A stretch of DNA of 64,000 nt. Source: an uncultured Bacilli bacterium (GTDB lineage: Bacteria > Bacillota_I > Bacilli_A > RF39 > UBA660). Shown here in pieces: positions 1-9,340 of the stretch. The DNA is taken from positions 1 through 64,000 of the forward strand of contig CANRAH010000007.1 in assembly GCA_947628565.1 (NCBI GenBank), given 5' to 3'. Both the position numbers and the translations under genes were made by a program. Under the pieces are notes generated by a model. That model made no database searches. It was not told the origin of the DNA and saw nothing but the letters and a program-made list of their open reading frames with translations. How positions within the stretch are numbered: the stretch's first letter is position 1; each line of letters opens with the position of its first letter.

Positions 1-2700
1 TACGAAACAAAAGCAGGAAAATGGCTTGATGAACATGCATATGCACCATTCAAATCAGATGGAATAGGATGTAAAATCATAGAAGGAGTTGGATATGTAG
101 CAGGAGTAATCGCACTTACTGCAGTAACATTTGGTGCAGGTGGAGTGGCAGTAGGAGGAGCAGCTGGAGTTTCAGCAACGACTATGGCTATAACAGCAGG
201 CACAGCAGGAATAGGAAAATATACATCGGAGGAATGGAATAAAAATAGTATATCATTAAATTATGGAGGAACAGACATAAATATTGCAATAGATTATGCT
301 AAATATTCAGAGATAGAAAAATTAAAAAAAGGAGAGTCAACAACATTAACATATCAAATAGAACTAGAAGATGGAAGCATTCAAGAAACAATATTTACAA
401 TTATTGGGAAGGGTAATGGGAAATATGATATAACAGATAATGTAGGTAATGCGGTAACATTAAATAGTTTAAATGAATCTAGTACAATAAAAGGCCTTGT
501 TATTGGTGGAATAAAAGGAGGCTGGGAAGCGGCACAGTGGTACGTAGGTGGCAAAATAAATGGATTATTTAAAGGAGTAAATAGTGTAATATCTAATAAA
601 CTAGTAGGAAGTTTGGCACGTGTAGGACTTGATTCATTGACAGCGGCAGTTGAAGTACCATTCCAAACAGTAATGACAATGATATCCGAAAGAAAATCTT
701 GGAATGAAGCTTGGAAAGCAAATGGTGGTTGGACAGCAGTAGGTACTCAGGCATCAATAGGTGCGTTATCATCAGGTTTTGGAGAGGGATTAGATGCCAT
801 TACTGGAGCCATTGCAACTAAGAAAATAATATCTGCTCTTGATAATACTAGTAGTCAATCTGATGAAGTGATAGCAAAACAATTATCTAAATTATCAGAT
901 TTAGATGTTAAAAAAATGTTAGATGGTATGGATGATTCATCAAAAGTTCAAATACTTAAAAATATTGATGCAAAGAAATTTACAGAATTTGCTAAAATTG
1001 CTAATAATATTGATGATTCAAAATTGTTATTATTAGCAGATAGTTTAGATGATTCAAAATTGTTATTATTAGCAGATAGTTTAGATGATTCAAAATTACC
1101 ATTATTAGTAGATGGCTTAGACAATTCAAAATTATCATTTTTGGTAAATAGTTTAGATGATTCAAAATTGTTATTATTAGCAGATAGTTTAGACAATTCA
1201 AAATTGTTATTATTAGTAGATAGTTTAGATGATTCAAAATTACCATTATTAGTAGATGGCTTAGACAATTCAAAATTATCATTCTTGGTAAATAGTTTAG
1301 ATGATTTGAAATTATTTAAATTATTTAATAATTGTTTAGAAAGTAATAATATAAGAAAAACATTAAAAATATTAAGCAACTTAGATGAAAAACATTTTGA
1401 TAATATTTTAAAAGATATTAGTAAAATAAATTCTAACAGTAATGTTTCTAAGTTTGTAAAAAATATGGCTAGCATATACAATGAAGGAACTGTTGCAGCT
1501 CAAACTAAATATAAGGAATTCTTTAAAAATTTTAGAGAGCATGGAATAAAACATTCTACAAATGTTTCAGCATATGCAGAAATGATTGCAAAGCAAATGA
1601 AAGATGTAAACATAGATGAGGTCGTTTATGCAGCTTTCATACACGATTTTGGTATGAAAGGTGGATATATGTATGTAGATGACGAGATACTAGAAAAAAT
1701 TATAAAGGCTGGAGGTAATAAAGATTTATTAGGAAAGTATATACCAATAGATTCCCTAGCAAATTTACATTTTTCAGAAATAGATTTTTTGGATAATTGT
1801 ACAAGAAAAAATCATCCTTTAAATTCTGCTTTGATAGTTCTAACTAATAATGATATATTGCCACCTGATGCTGATAGGGATGTTATAGCATTATTGGCAA
1901 TGACTCATAGTAAATCTACATCAGGTATAAAGCACTTTAGCAGTGAAAAAGAGTGGGTAAAAGCAATAGATAAATTAGATGCTACATTAAAGCAATATAA
2001 TTTAGATAATGGTACAGCTTCGTTATATAAATTTGATGCAGATAGATTAAAAAAGATGATTTCTGATCCAAAAGAATTTCAAAGATTACAAAACGAAGCA
2101 TTGGCTATCAGAGATGGAGATGCAATGTCTGCAATTGTAAAATCAGATGGTGGAACTTTTATGCAAGATGGAACAGTTTCACGTGTAAGGACAACTGAAG
2201 TAAGAGAAGGATATAGCACTCCTGTTTTAAGTAAAGAAGAAGAATACAAATTTTTAGTAGATGAGATATATGACTCAAATGGAGTTAAAATAAGAGAGCT
2301 TACCCCTGATGAATATTTTTCCAAAAAAATTCATATTGGCGAGTCAAATGTAGAATTTGTTTCAAGCTGTGTTGATGGAAAATATAAAGCGACTGTAACA
2401 ATCATTAATCCAAATCAAACACCAAATGCAACATTTTCTGCAATAGAAGAAAGAATAGGTGAAGTAAATACTTACACAAATTGTGATGCAAGAAGTTTTG
2501 AAATAGTGCTTCCAATAGAAGCGAAAGGTAAGGCTTTGGGAAAATGGTACGAAGCGACTTTAGAAAGTTTGAAAAATAATGATAGTAAAAAACATTTAAT
2601 TTTTGATGCCAAGGATGATCTTGCCTTAGGAAAAATAACAGAGTCAGAATTTAAGAAGCAACAGGATTTTTACGATAATATTAAAATAGTATATAGATAG
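1..2700 (+). CDS. Large T7SS/polymorphic-toxin-like protein, 5' truncated at window edge; tandem leucine-rich 12-aa repeats and C-terminal HD-phosphohydrolase-like domain
   Basis: Frame is open from base 1 (YETKAGKWLDEHAYAPFKSDGIGCKIIEGVGYVAGVIALTAVTFGAGG...), so the annotated start at 145 is internal. Gly/Ala-rich pretoxin-like segment, DDSKLLLLADSL repeats, then HSTNVSAYAEMIA...VVYAAFIHDFGMKGG...NHPLNSA...MTHSK...RDGDAMSA (HD-domain-like). Downstream DUF4176-like gene supports a T7SS context. Confidence 0.6.
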   Translation, partial: YETKAGKWLDEHAYAPFKSDGIGCKIIEGVGYVAGVIALTAVTFGAGGVAVGGAAGVSATTMAITAGTAGIGKYTSEEWNKNSISLNYGGTDINIAIDYAKYSEIEKLKKGESTTLTYQIELEDGSIQETIFTIIGKGNGKYDITDNVGNAVTLNSLNESSTIKGLVIGGIKGGWEAAQWYVGGKINGLFKGVNSVISNKLVGSLARVGLDSLTAAVEVPFQTVMTMISERKSWNEAWKANGGWTAVGTQASIGALSSGFGEGLDAITGAIATKKIISALDNTSSQSDEVIAKQLSKLSDLDVKKMLDGMDDSSKVQILKNIDAKKFTEFAKIANNIDDSKLLLLADSLDDSKLLLLADSLDDSKLPLLVDGLDNSKLSFLVNSLDDSKLLLLADSLDNSKLLLLVDSLDDSKLPLLVDGLDNSKLSFLVNSLDDLKLFKLFNNCLESNNIRKTLKILSNLDEKHFDNILKDISKINSNSNVSKFVKNMASIYNEGTVAAQTKYKEFFKNFREHGIKHSTNVSAYAEMIAKQMKDVNIDEVVYAAFIHDFGMKGGYMYVDDEILEKIIKAGGNKDLLGKYIPIDSLANLHFSEIDFLDNCTRKNHPLNSALIVLTNNDILPPDADRDVIALLAMTHSKSTSGIKHFSSEKEWVKAIDKLDATLKQYNLDNGTASLYKFDADRLKKMISDPKEFQRLQNEALAIRDGDAMSAIVKSDGGTFMQDGTVSRVRTTEVREGYSTPVLSKEEEYKFLVDEIYDSNGVKIRELTPDEYFSKKIHIGESNVEFVSSCVDGKYKATVTIINPNQTPNATFSAIEERIGEVNTYTNCDARSFEIVLPIEAKGKALGKWYEATLESLKNNDSKKHLIFDAKDDLALGKITESEFKKQQDFYDNIKIVYR
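1012..1335 (+). repeat. In-frame 36-nt tandem repeat (8 good units plus 1 degenerate) coding for D(D/N)SKLxxLxxxL
   Basis: Units start at 1012, 1048, 1084, 1120, 1156, 1192, 1228, 1264; degenerate unit at 1300 (DDLKLFKLFNNCL). Confidence 0.95.
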
Positions 2701-2710
2701 GAGGAATATA

Positions 2711-3073
2711 ATGTTCAATAAAAAATTAGAAAAACAATTTGACGAATATACAATAAAATATTATATTAGTGATTCTAGTATTTATAGTTCAATGGATGAA
2801 ATTGTTAACTCTGGCATTGAGTTTGAAACCGCTGAAGTATATGATAAAGGTGATGTAGGAATGAAATATTTTGGTGGAACTTATTCATTTGATGTGTTTC
2901 TTCAGATGTATGATAAAATTAAAGAGGATATAGATACCTTGAGTTTAAAATTGCCAGAAAAAATTGGTTCAATTGATATTAGTACTGATGATAAGTATAT
3001 AAGGTTAATCTCAAAAGATATATCATTAGATTTAAATATGCTATTAGAAAAAAAAAACAATAAGCGATTATAG
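2711..3073 (+). CDS. Small acidic hypothetical protein, candidate immunity protein for the upstream effector
   Basis: Starts 10 nt after the effector stop, RBS aggagg; no family recognised. Confidence 0.55.
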   Translation: MFNKKLEKQFDEYTIKYYISDSSIYSSMDEIVNSGIEFETAEVYDKGDVGMKYFGGTYSFDVFLQMYDKIKEDIDTLSLKLPEKIGSIDISTDDKYIRLISKDISLDLNMLLEKKNNKRL

Positions 3074-3090
3074 TAAAAAGGAGGAAGAAA

Positions 3091-3615
3091 ATGAATAATG
3101 TAGGAGAAAAATTTTTACCAATAGGAACTGTAGTAATGTTAAAAGGTGGAAGTAAAAGAGTAATGATAACAGGATTCTGCTCAATGGCAGCAGAAGATCA
3201 AAGTAAAATGTTCGATTATGCAGGATGTATGTTCCCAGAAGGTTTCTTGTCTAGTGACCAAACAGCTTTATTTAATCACGAACAAATAGAAAAAATATAT
3301 CATATGGGGCTTGTTGATGATGAGGAACAAAAATTTAAATCAACATTAAAAAGTTTAGTAAATCAAATGAGTGCAGGTAATATAAATTCTATTCAACAAT
3401 CTAAACAAGCGACGATAGAACAACCAGTCCCACCAGTAGGACCAGGACTTCCAGGATTTAATGGATTACAATCAACGCAAACTAAAACAGTAGCTAATGG
3501 GTATAATTTCGATGCAAATGGTAATGTATCAGCTGCTCCAACAACTTCTAGTACACAACAAACAGTACCTAATAATATCAAATTTGATGCAAATGGTACA
3601 GTAGTAAGTGAATAA
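3091..3615 (+). CDS. DUF4176-like protein (T7SS-associated)
   Basis: LPIGTVVMLKGGSKRVMITGF...FDYAGCMFPEGFLSSDQTALFNHEQIEKIYHMGLVDDEEQKF matches the DUF4176 pattern; low-complexity tail with FDANG motifs. Confidence 0.75.
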   Translation: MNNVGEKFLPIGTVVMLKGGSKRVMITGFCSMAAEDQSKMFDYAGCMFPEGFLSSDQTALFNHEQIEKIYHMGLVDDEEQKFKSTLKSLVNQMSAGNINSIQQSKQATIEQPVPPVGPGLPGFNGLQSTQTKTVANGYNFDANGNVSAAPTTSSTQQTVPNNIKFDANGTVVSE

Positions 3616-3684
3616 GCATGTTTTGTTTTTCCATTAGTATAGTAATAAAAATTGAATATAAAAGTATTCAATGTTCAGACTGTT

Positions 3685-3726
3685 GACAAATAGGTAAAAA
3701 AGATTACTTATTTGTCTTTTATTTTG
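3685..3726 (+). terminator. Rho-independent terminator after the T7SS-like cluster
   Basis: gacaaataggtaa-aaaaga-ttacttatttgtc (13-bp stem with one G:U) followed by ttttattttg. Confidence 0.75.
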
Positions 3727-3842
3727 AAAAATTATAGATATTATTAGAAAAAACAGTAATGCTTAGTGTGTTTCTACACTAAACATAGTGATGTAATGAG
3801 AATTTCTTTAAATTCATGCATGCATAAAGTAGAGTCAACTCT

Positions 3843-3885
3843 GATATGAACCCCGTTTCTATGTCCAAGAAACGGGGTTCATATC
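3843..3885. repeat. Perfect 18-bp inverted repeat, 7-nt loop, G/C-rich core
   Basis: gatatgaaccccgtttct-atgtcca-agaaacggggttcatatc; no T-tract follows. Confidence 0.9.
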
Positions 3886-3954
3886 ACATCTTACCAACAC
3901 TATTTATTCTGTATAAAAAATATATTTCTTACTCACAATTAAATAGGTGATAAA

Positions 3955-4485
3955 GTGAAAAAAGCAATATTTACATTTATAGCAATAATTATAATATATT
4001 CAATAATAGGAAATGTAGTAGCTAAAAATGATATAATACCAGATGATGCAATAAGGGTAAGAGTAATAGCTAATTCTAATTCAGATTATGATCAAAATAT
4101 AAAATTAAAAGTAAAAGATTTAGTAGAAGCTGATATGTATAATTTACTTAAAGATACTAAATCAATTGATGAAGCAAGAAAGTTAATTAATGGTAATTTA
4201 GATAATTTAAATTCTAACATTTACACAACTTTACGAAAAGAAAATTATAACTTACCTTTTACAGTTAATTTTGGATTAAATTACTTTCCAAAAAAAGAAT
4301 ATAAAGGGATAACATATGATGAAGGATACTATGAATCACTGGTTGTAACACTTGGTGAAGGCCTTGGTGACAACTGGTGGTGTGTACTTTTTCCTCCTCT
4401 TTGTTTAATAGAGGTAGATAATGAAAATACTACTGATGTAGAATATACAACTATGGTAAAAACAATAATAGATAAATATTTTTAA
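3955..4485 (+). CDS. spoIIR: Stage II sporulation protein R
   Basis: IPDDAIRVRVIANSNSDYDQNIKLKVKD...SLVVTLGEGLGDNWWCVLFPPLCL; GTG start. Confidence 0.93.
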   Translation: MKKAIFTFIAIIIIYSIIGNVVAKNDIIPDDAIRVRVIANSNSDYDQNIKLKVKDLVEADMYNLLKDTKSIDEARKLINGNLDNLNSNIYTTLRKENYNLPFTVNFGLNYFPKKEYKGITYDEGYYESLVVTLGEGLGDNWWCVLFPPLCLIEVDNENTTDVEYTTMVKTIIDKYF

Positions 4486-4508
4486 ATTTTATGAGTATTA
4501 TTTTATAG

Positions 4509-5054
4509 GTGAAAAAAACTATGAATATAATACTTGTTTTTTTAATTGCTATAAGTTTAAGCATGGATGCGTTTTCTCTTGCCTTAGCATACGGTACAAT
4601 ATCACTGTCAAAGCATGAGATAAATTTACTTTCAATAATAGTAGGCATATATCATTTTTTTATGCCAATTATAGGTTTTTTTATTGGTAAAGCTATAATT
4701 CAATTACTTCCTGTTGATCAGGACATAATAACATTTTTAATATTTTTATTTATAGGAATAGATATGATACTAGAAAGTTTTAAAAAGGGCGAAACCATTA
4801 AGAAGATGAGACTTGGTGAAATGATTTTGTTTGGCCTTGCTGTTAGTATAGACAGTTTTTCTGTAGGTATAGGGATTAATAATATAAGTAATAATATATT
4901 ATTTTGCTCAAGTATATTTTCAATAACTAGTTTTATATTTACATATTTAGGATTATTACTTGGAAATAAACTAAATGAGTTAATTGGTAAATTTGCAACT
5001 ATAGTAGGTGGTATAGCATTAATAGTATTAGGACTAATATATTTTATAAAATAA
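4509..5054 (+). CDS. MntP/YtaF-like membrane protein
   Basis: Two MntP-type repeats: ISLSMDAFSLALAYG and LAVSIDSFSVGIGI; six hydrophobic segments. Confidence 0.75.
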   Translation: MKKTMNIILVFLIAISLSMDAFSLALAYGTISLSKHEINLLSIIVGIYHFFMPIIGFFIGKAIIQLLPVDQDIITFLIFLFIGIDMILESFKKGETIKKMRLGEMILFGLAVSIDSFSVGIGINNISNNILFCSSIFSITSFIFTYLGLLLGNKLNELIGKFATIVGGIALIVLGLIYFIK

Positions 5055-5093
5055 AAAATAGAAAAATTTATATATCTATTTTATTAATTTAGC

Positions 5094-6404
5094 TTATATT
5101 TTTCTATTTGCAATATATGAATTTTTATATTCATTATTTTTCGTAACTTCTTTAATTAATTTTAATTGTTTCGGGAATTCAATACTTTCGTTTTCATTAT
5201 TTAATTCAATTTCTACTATAGCTTTATCTTTCCAAAAAGGAAATATATCTATTTCAAAATATTGATTTTTATATGTAAGACAATATCTTGTTTTTCTTAT
5301 AGGTTGTTTATTTTCATCAGCATTCATAAGTAAATTTAAATATTCATCTTTTGATAATCTTTTTTCTATTTCAATTCTTTTAATATCGTTTATATTTCTT
5401 TTTATTGTTTTAGTATAAATATAATTACCATTATAGCCTCTTTGTCTTATTCTTATCTCTTCATCATTATCTGATTTTAAATAAGTTTGTATGATTTCAA
5501 TACGTTTACAGTTTTTATAATTATCTAACCAACTTAAATTTGGGTATTTTATTAAAAATTTTCTTTCTATTTCAAGTGGCTCAGGTTCACCTAAAAATAA
5601 AGCAATTTCCTTTATTAATCGTTTCATTTTGTTTTCGAAATCAGTTGAATTATCTATAATTCTAAAATGTGGGTGTCCTGTCCAGGCTTCAATTAATTTA
5701 TTATCTTTAACAATAGCCTCTTCGATGGATTCTGTTCTAGCCTTATTATTTTCAAGTGTATAATATTTTTTAGCCCCTTTAGCAGCAGTAACCAAGTGAA
5801 AAACAGCATCGTAATTATCTCTTAATTCTATTTCATTAGATTTAATATTTTTAAGAGCTTTATTAAATTCTAATTTAGTCATAAAGGCTTTACAGTCTAT
5901 AGTTCCTCTATCACATACTATTAACACTTTATTACTTTTAAGCCTTTTAGCTATTTGCTCATATATTTTTTCTTTTTCTATTTGCAAATTTAAAATATTT
6001 ATCTCAAAATCACAATTTGAAATAGAATTTTGTAAATTAACCCCACTAGTTAATAATTCAGTAGCTACTTCTCCTATAAAAATTACGTCATAATCCATTT
6101 TTTGAAATTCATTTTGTATCCAACTCATAGCAGTTGTTTTACCAGCGCAAGGCCCACCTGTAATAACAATTTTTACAATTTTTTTATTTGTGGTATTTTC
6201 TTTTGTATCCAATAATTTTTCAATTGGAATATCAAACAAAATCGATATTTCTTTCAATGTATTTAATGTTGGTTTTGATTTTCCATTTTCCCATTTAGAT
6301 ATTGCTTTATTTGTAACATTAAGTTTTTGTGCAAGTTCGTTTTGTGTTAAATTTGCTTCAATTCGTAATTTATATAATAAATTTCCAAAATTATAATCGT
6401 TCAT
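5094..6404 (-). CDS. Fusion protein: XRE-type HTH + P-loop NTPase (AAA_28/NadR-like) + CYTH domain
   Basis: LRIEANLTQNELAQKLNVTNKAISKWENGKSKP (HTH); IVITGGPCAGKTTAMSWI (Walker A); LEIERKFLIKYP...RIRQRGYNG...YTKTIKR...EIEKRLS (CYTH ExExK-type signature). Confidence 0.88.
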   Translation of the reverse strand: MNDYNFGNLLYKLRIEANLTQNELAQKLNVTNKAISKWENGKSKPTLNTLKEISILFDIPIEKLLDTKENTTNKKIVKIVITGGPCAGKTTAMSWIQNEFQKMDYDVIFIGEVATELLTSGVNLQNSISNCDFEINILNLQIEKEKIYEQIAKRLKSNKVLIVCDRGTIDCKAFMTKLEFNKALKNIKSNEIELRDNYDAVFHLVTAAKGAKKYYTLENNKARTESIEEAIVKDNKLIEAWTGHPHFRIIDNSTDFENKMKRLIKEIALFLGEPEPLEIERKFLIKYPNLSWLDNYKNCKRIEIIQTYLKSDNDEEIRIRQRGYNGNYIYTKTIKRNINDIKRIEIEKRLSKDEYLNLLMNADENKQPIRKTRYCLTYKNQYFEIDIFPFWKDKAIVEIELNNENESIEFPKQLKLIKEVTKNNEYKNSYIANRKI

Positions 6405-6615
6405 CTCATCACCCTAAATTCATTATATATTAATAGAAATTTGATTTCAATATTTAACTATCGAATTTTGGTAGATATTTATTTTAACTAAATAAATATT
6501 TATACATTTTATTTTCTATAATTTACAATAATATCTAATCATGATATAATTATTAAGGGCTATTATAACACAAAAAAGGTTAAAATTCATAAAATATAGT
6601 AGTCTTGGAGGTATT

Positions 6616-7869
6616 ATGAAACAAATTAAAGTATGTGGTGGAAATACATTAAGTGGAACAATAAAAATAAGTGGCGCAAAAAATAGTGCGGTTGCACTAA
6701 TCCCCGCATCAATACTAGCAGATGATATTGTAAAAATAGATAACATCCCTAATATATCAGACATAGAAGCATTAAAAGAAATATTGTTATTTTTAGGTGC
6801 TAAGGTTGATACTAAAGATGGTATCATGACAATAGACCCAAAATTAATTAATAATAAAGAAATTCCTAAAGAAATTTCAAATAAATTAAGGGCATCATAT
6901 TACTTTATGTCCGCATTACTTGGAAAATATAAGCATGTTGAAATGTATTTTCCTGGAGGATGTAAAATAGGTGCAAGACCGATAGATCAAACATTAAAAG
7001 GTTTTGAGGCATTAGGCGCTAAGGTTGTTGAAAAAGATAATAAGTTTTTAATAACAGCTGAAAAACTTACAGGAGGACATGTATATCTAGATATGCCAAG
7101 TGTAGGTGCAACTATAAATACTATGTTAGTTGCGGTTAAAGCTCAGGGCCTTACAATAATTGAAAATGCAGCCAAGGAACCTGAAATAGTAAATGTTGCA
7201 ACATTCCTAAATAATATGGGTGCTAAAATAACTGGCGCTGGAACAAGCGAAATAAGGATAAAAGGAGTAGAATCTTTAAAAGGATGTTTTGCAGAAGTTA
7301 TTCCAGATAGGATAGAAACAGGAACATATATTATTTTAGGTGCGCTTTTAGGAGATAATTTAAGAATAGAAAATGTAATACCTGAACACGTTGAATCTTT
7401 AACTTTAAAACTTCGTGAAATGGGTGTTAAAATGGATATAGGTGATGACTATATAGTTGTAAATAAATGTGAAAAATTAAAATCAACTAAATTAAAAACG
7501 TTAGGTTATCCTGGATTTCCAACCGATTTACAGCAACCAATAACAGCCTTATTGACACAGGCAAATGGCGTATCAATCTTAGAGGAAACAATATATGAAA
7601 ATAGGTTCCAAAATGTAAAATATTTAAATAAAATGGGTGCTAATATAAGTATAAATGGTAAAAAATTAAAAATAAAAGGTCCAACAAAATTGAAAGCTAA
7701 AAAAGTAACAGCAACTGATTTAAGAGCGGGCGCTTGCCTTATTATAGCAGCCCTTATATCAAAAGGTACAACTAAAATTGAAAATATTGAACATGTACTT
7801 AGGGGATATGAAAATATAATAGAAAAATTAACAAATGTAGGTGCTAAAATAGAGTTAGAAGAAATATAA
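6616..7869 (+). CDS. murA: UDP-N-acetylglucosamine 1-carboxyvinyltransferase
   Basis: GTIKISGAKNSAVALIPASILADD...PGGCKIGARPIDQTLKGFEALGA...YPGFPTDLQQPITALLTQANG. Confidence 0.95.
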   Translation: MKQIKVCGGNTLSGTIKISGAKNSAVALIPASILADDIVKIDNIPNISDIEALKEILLFLGAKVDTKDGIMTIDPKLINNKEIPKEISNKLRASYYFMSALLGKYKHVEMYFPGGCKIGARPIDQTLKGFEALGAKVVEKDNKFLITAEKLTGGHVYLDMPSVGATINTMLVAVKAQGLTIIENAAKEPEIVNVATFLNNMGAKITGAGTSEIRIKGVESLKGCFAEVIPDRIETGTYIILGALLGDNLRIENVIPEHVESLTLKLREMGVKMDIGDDYIVVNKCEKLKSTKLKTLGYPGFPTDLQQPITALLTQANGVSILEETIYENRFQNVKYLNKMGANISINGKKLKIKGPTKLKAKKVTATDLRAGACLIIAALISKGTTKIENIEHVLRGYENIIEKLTNVGAKIELEEI

Positions 7870-7871
7870 TT

Positions 7872-7896
7872 AAAGTAGTAAAACTACTTTTTTTGT
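7872..7896 (+). terminator. Terminator after murA
   Basis: aaagtagt-aaa-actactttttttt. Confidence 0.8.
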
Positions 7897-7905
7897 GAGG
7901 TATAA

Positions 7906-8553
7906 ATGAAAAAAATCTTATTTTCTGTTTTAGTTGTTGTTATAGTTTTTATGATATATTATTTTAACATAAGTGAAAAAGTATACTATTTATCAATTGG
8001 AGATTATTTAGCTTATGGTATTAATAATTTAGGTAAAGTTGAAAACAACTATAGTGATAATATTGTAAATAAGTATAAAAATAAATTATCAAATTACGTA
8101 AATTATTCAACAGTAGATGATTATAGGGTAATGGATTTATATAATGATATAATATATAATAAAATTGTTAATTTTAATAATAAAGAATATAAAATTCAAA
8201 ATTTACTTATAAAAGCTAATTTAATAACAATTTCAATAGGTATGAATGATTTAATATATAAAAAAAATATAACATATGATTATGTAGATGAATTATTAAA
8301 TGACATAGATAATTTATTAAAATTAATAAGAAAATATAATAAAGATAAAATTTGTGTTTTAGGTTTTTATGATATTATAAATAATAAAGACTTAATTGAT
8401 TATACTAATAAAAGATTAGAGAGTATTTGTAAAAAAAATAAAATTAATTATGTGGAAATTAATAAACTTAATAATTATATAATTAATGATTATCCAACTA
8501 ATTCTGGATATACTTATATATTAGAAAAAATATTAAACTTTACTAATCTTTAA
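7906..8553 (+). CDS. SGNH/GDSL-like hydrolase, membrane anchored
   Basis: N-terminal TM; YLSIGDYLAYGI and ISIGMNDLIY motifs. Confidence 0.6.
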   Translation: MKKILFSVLVVVIVFMIYYFNISEKVYYLSIGDYLAYGINNLGKVENNYSDNIVNKYKNKLSNYVNYSTVDDYRVMDLYNDIIYNKIVNFNNKEYKIQNLLIKANLITISIGMNDLIYKKNITYDYVDELLNDIDNLLKLIRKYNKDKICVLGFYDIINNKDLIDYTNKRLESICKKNKINYVEINKLNNYIINDYPTNSGYTYILEKILNFTNL

Positions 8554-8583
8554 AAATGTTATATAATTAATGTGGGTGATAAA

Positions 8584-9231
8584 ATGATACAAGATAATAA
8601 AATATTTTCTAAAGTATTTTTATGGATGTTTATAGGGCTCTTAATTACATTCGGAGTAGGGATGTATGTATCTTTAAATGAAAATATGGTATACAATGTT
8701 TTCGGTAAATATTATTTTCTACTTATAATCGCTGAATTAATTGTCGTAATAGTTCTTAGTGCTAGAATAAGAAAAATGCAACCAACAACGGCTAAAATAA
8801 TGTTTTGTTTGTATTCCTTTTTAACAGGGTTAACATTTTCATCAATATTTTTAGCTTATAATTTGATGTCAATTATATACATATTTGGTATAACTGCTTT
8901 GCTATTTTTGATATTTGCTCTAATAGGATATTTTACAAAAATTGATTTAACAAAAATAGGTATATATTTATTTATGATACTTATAGGAATAATAATATGT
9001 TCAATAATTAACATTTTTGTTGGAAGTGAAACTTTTGATCTTGGAATTACGATAATAAGTTTAATAGTATTTATAATTTATATTGCATATGATATACAAA
9101 TAGTAAAAAGAAATCTTTTAATGATTGATAATGAAGATAATTTAGCTATATATGGTGCATTACAGTTATACCTAGACTTCATAAATATATTCTTAAGATT
9201 ATTACAATTATTTGGAAGAAATAATGATTAG
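8584..9231 (+). CDS. Bax inhibitor-1/YccA family membrane protein
   Basis: Seven-TM pattern with LTGLTFSSIF and IYGALQLYLDFINIFLRLLQLFG. Confidence 0.85.
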   Translation: MIQDNKIFSKVFLWMFIGLLITFGVGMYVSLNENMVYNVFGKYYFLLIIAELIVVIVLSARIRKMQPTTAKIMFCLYSFLTGLTFSSIFLAYNLMSIIYIFGITALLFLIFALIGYFTKIDLTKIGIYLFMILIGIIICSIINIFVGSETFDLGITIISLIVFIIYIAYDIQIVKRNLLMIDNEDNLAIYGALQLYLDFINIFLRLLQLFGRNND

Positions 9232-9255
9232 ATAGATTACTCTATCTATTTTTTT
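9229..9255 (+). terminator. Terminator after BI-1-like gene
   Basis: tagataga-ttac-tctatctattttttt. Confidence 0.75.
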
Positions 9256-9340
9256 AACTCAATTGGACAAATGTTTTCCTTGACATGGTAGAGGAAGTAT
9301 GAGAAAATAAAAAAGTAGAATAGTAGGAGGAAAAATATAA

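Noticed and set aside
1012-1335. 36-nt periodic repeat as a CRISPR array
   Set aside because: Units are contiguous without spacers and in frame with a long ORF; no cas genes seen.
948-1481. Minus-strand ORFs (948-1481 and 1001-1282) with repetitive sequence
   Set aside because: Shadow frames of the 36-nt repeat in the effector gene; no RBS or own coding signal.
3393-3671. Minus-strand ORF opposite the DUF4176-like gene
   Set aside because: Overlaps a well-supported plus-strand gene; no family match or RBS.
3843-3885. 18-bp inverted repeat as a standard terminator
   Set aside because: No T-tract on either side and a proper terminator lies at 3685-3726; kept as an unexplained repeat instead.
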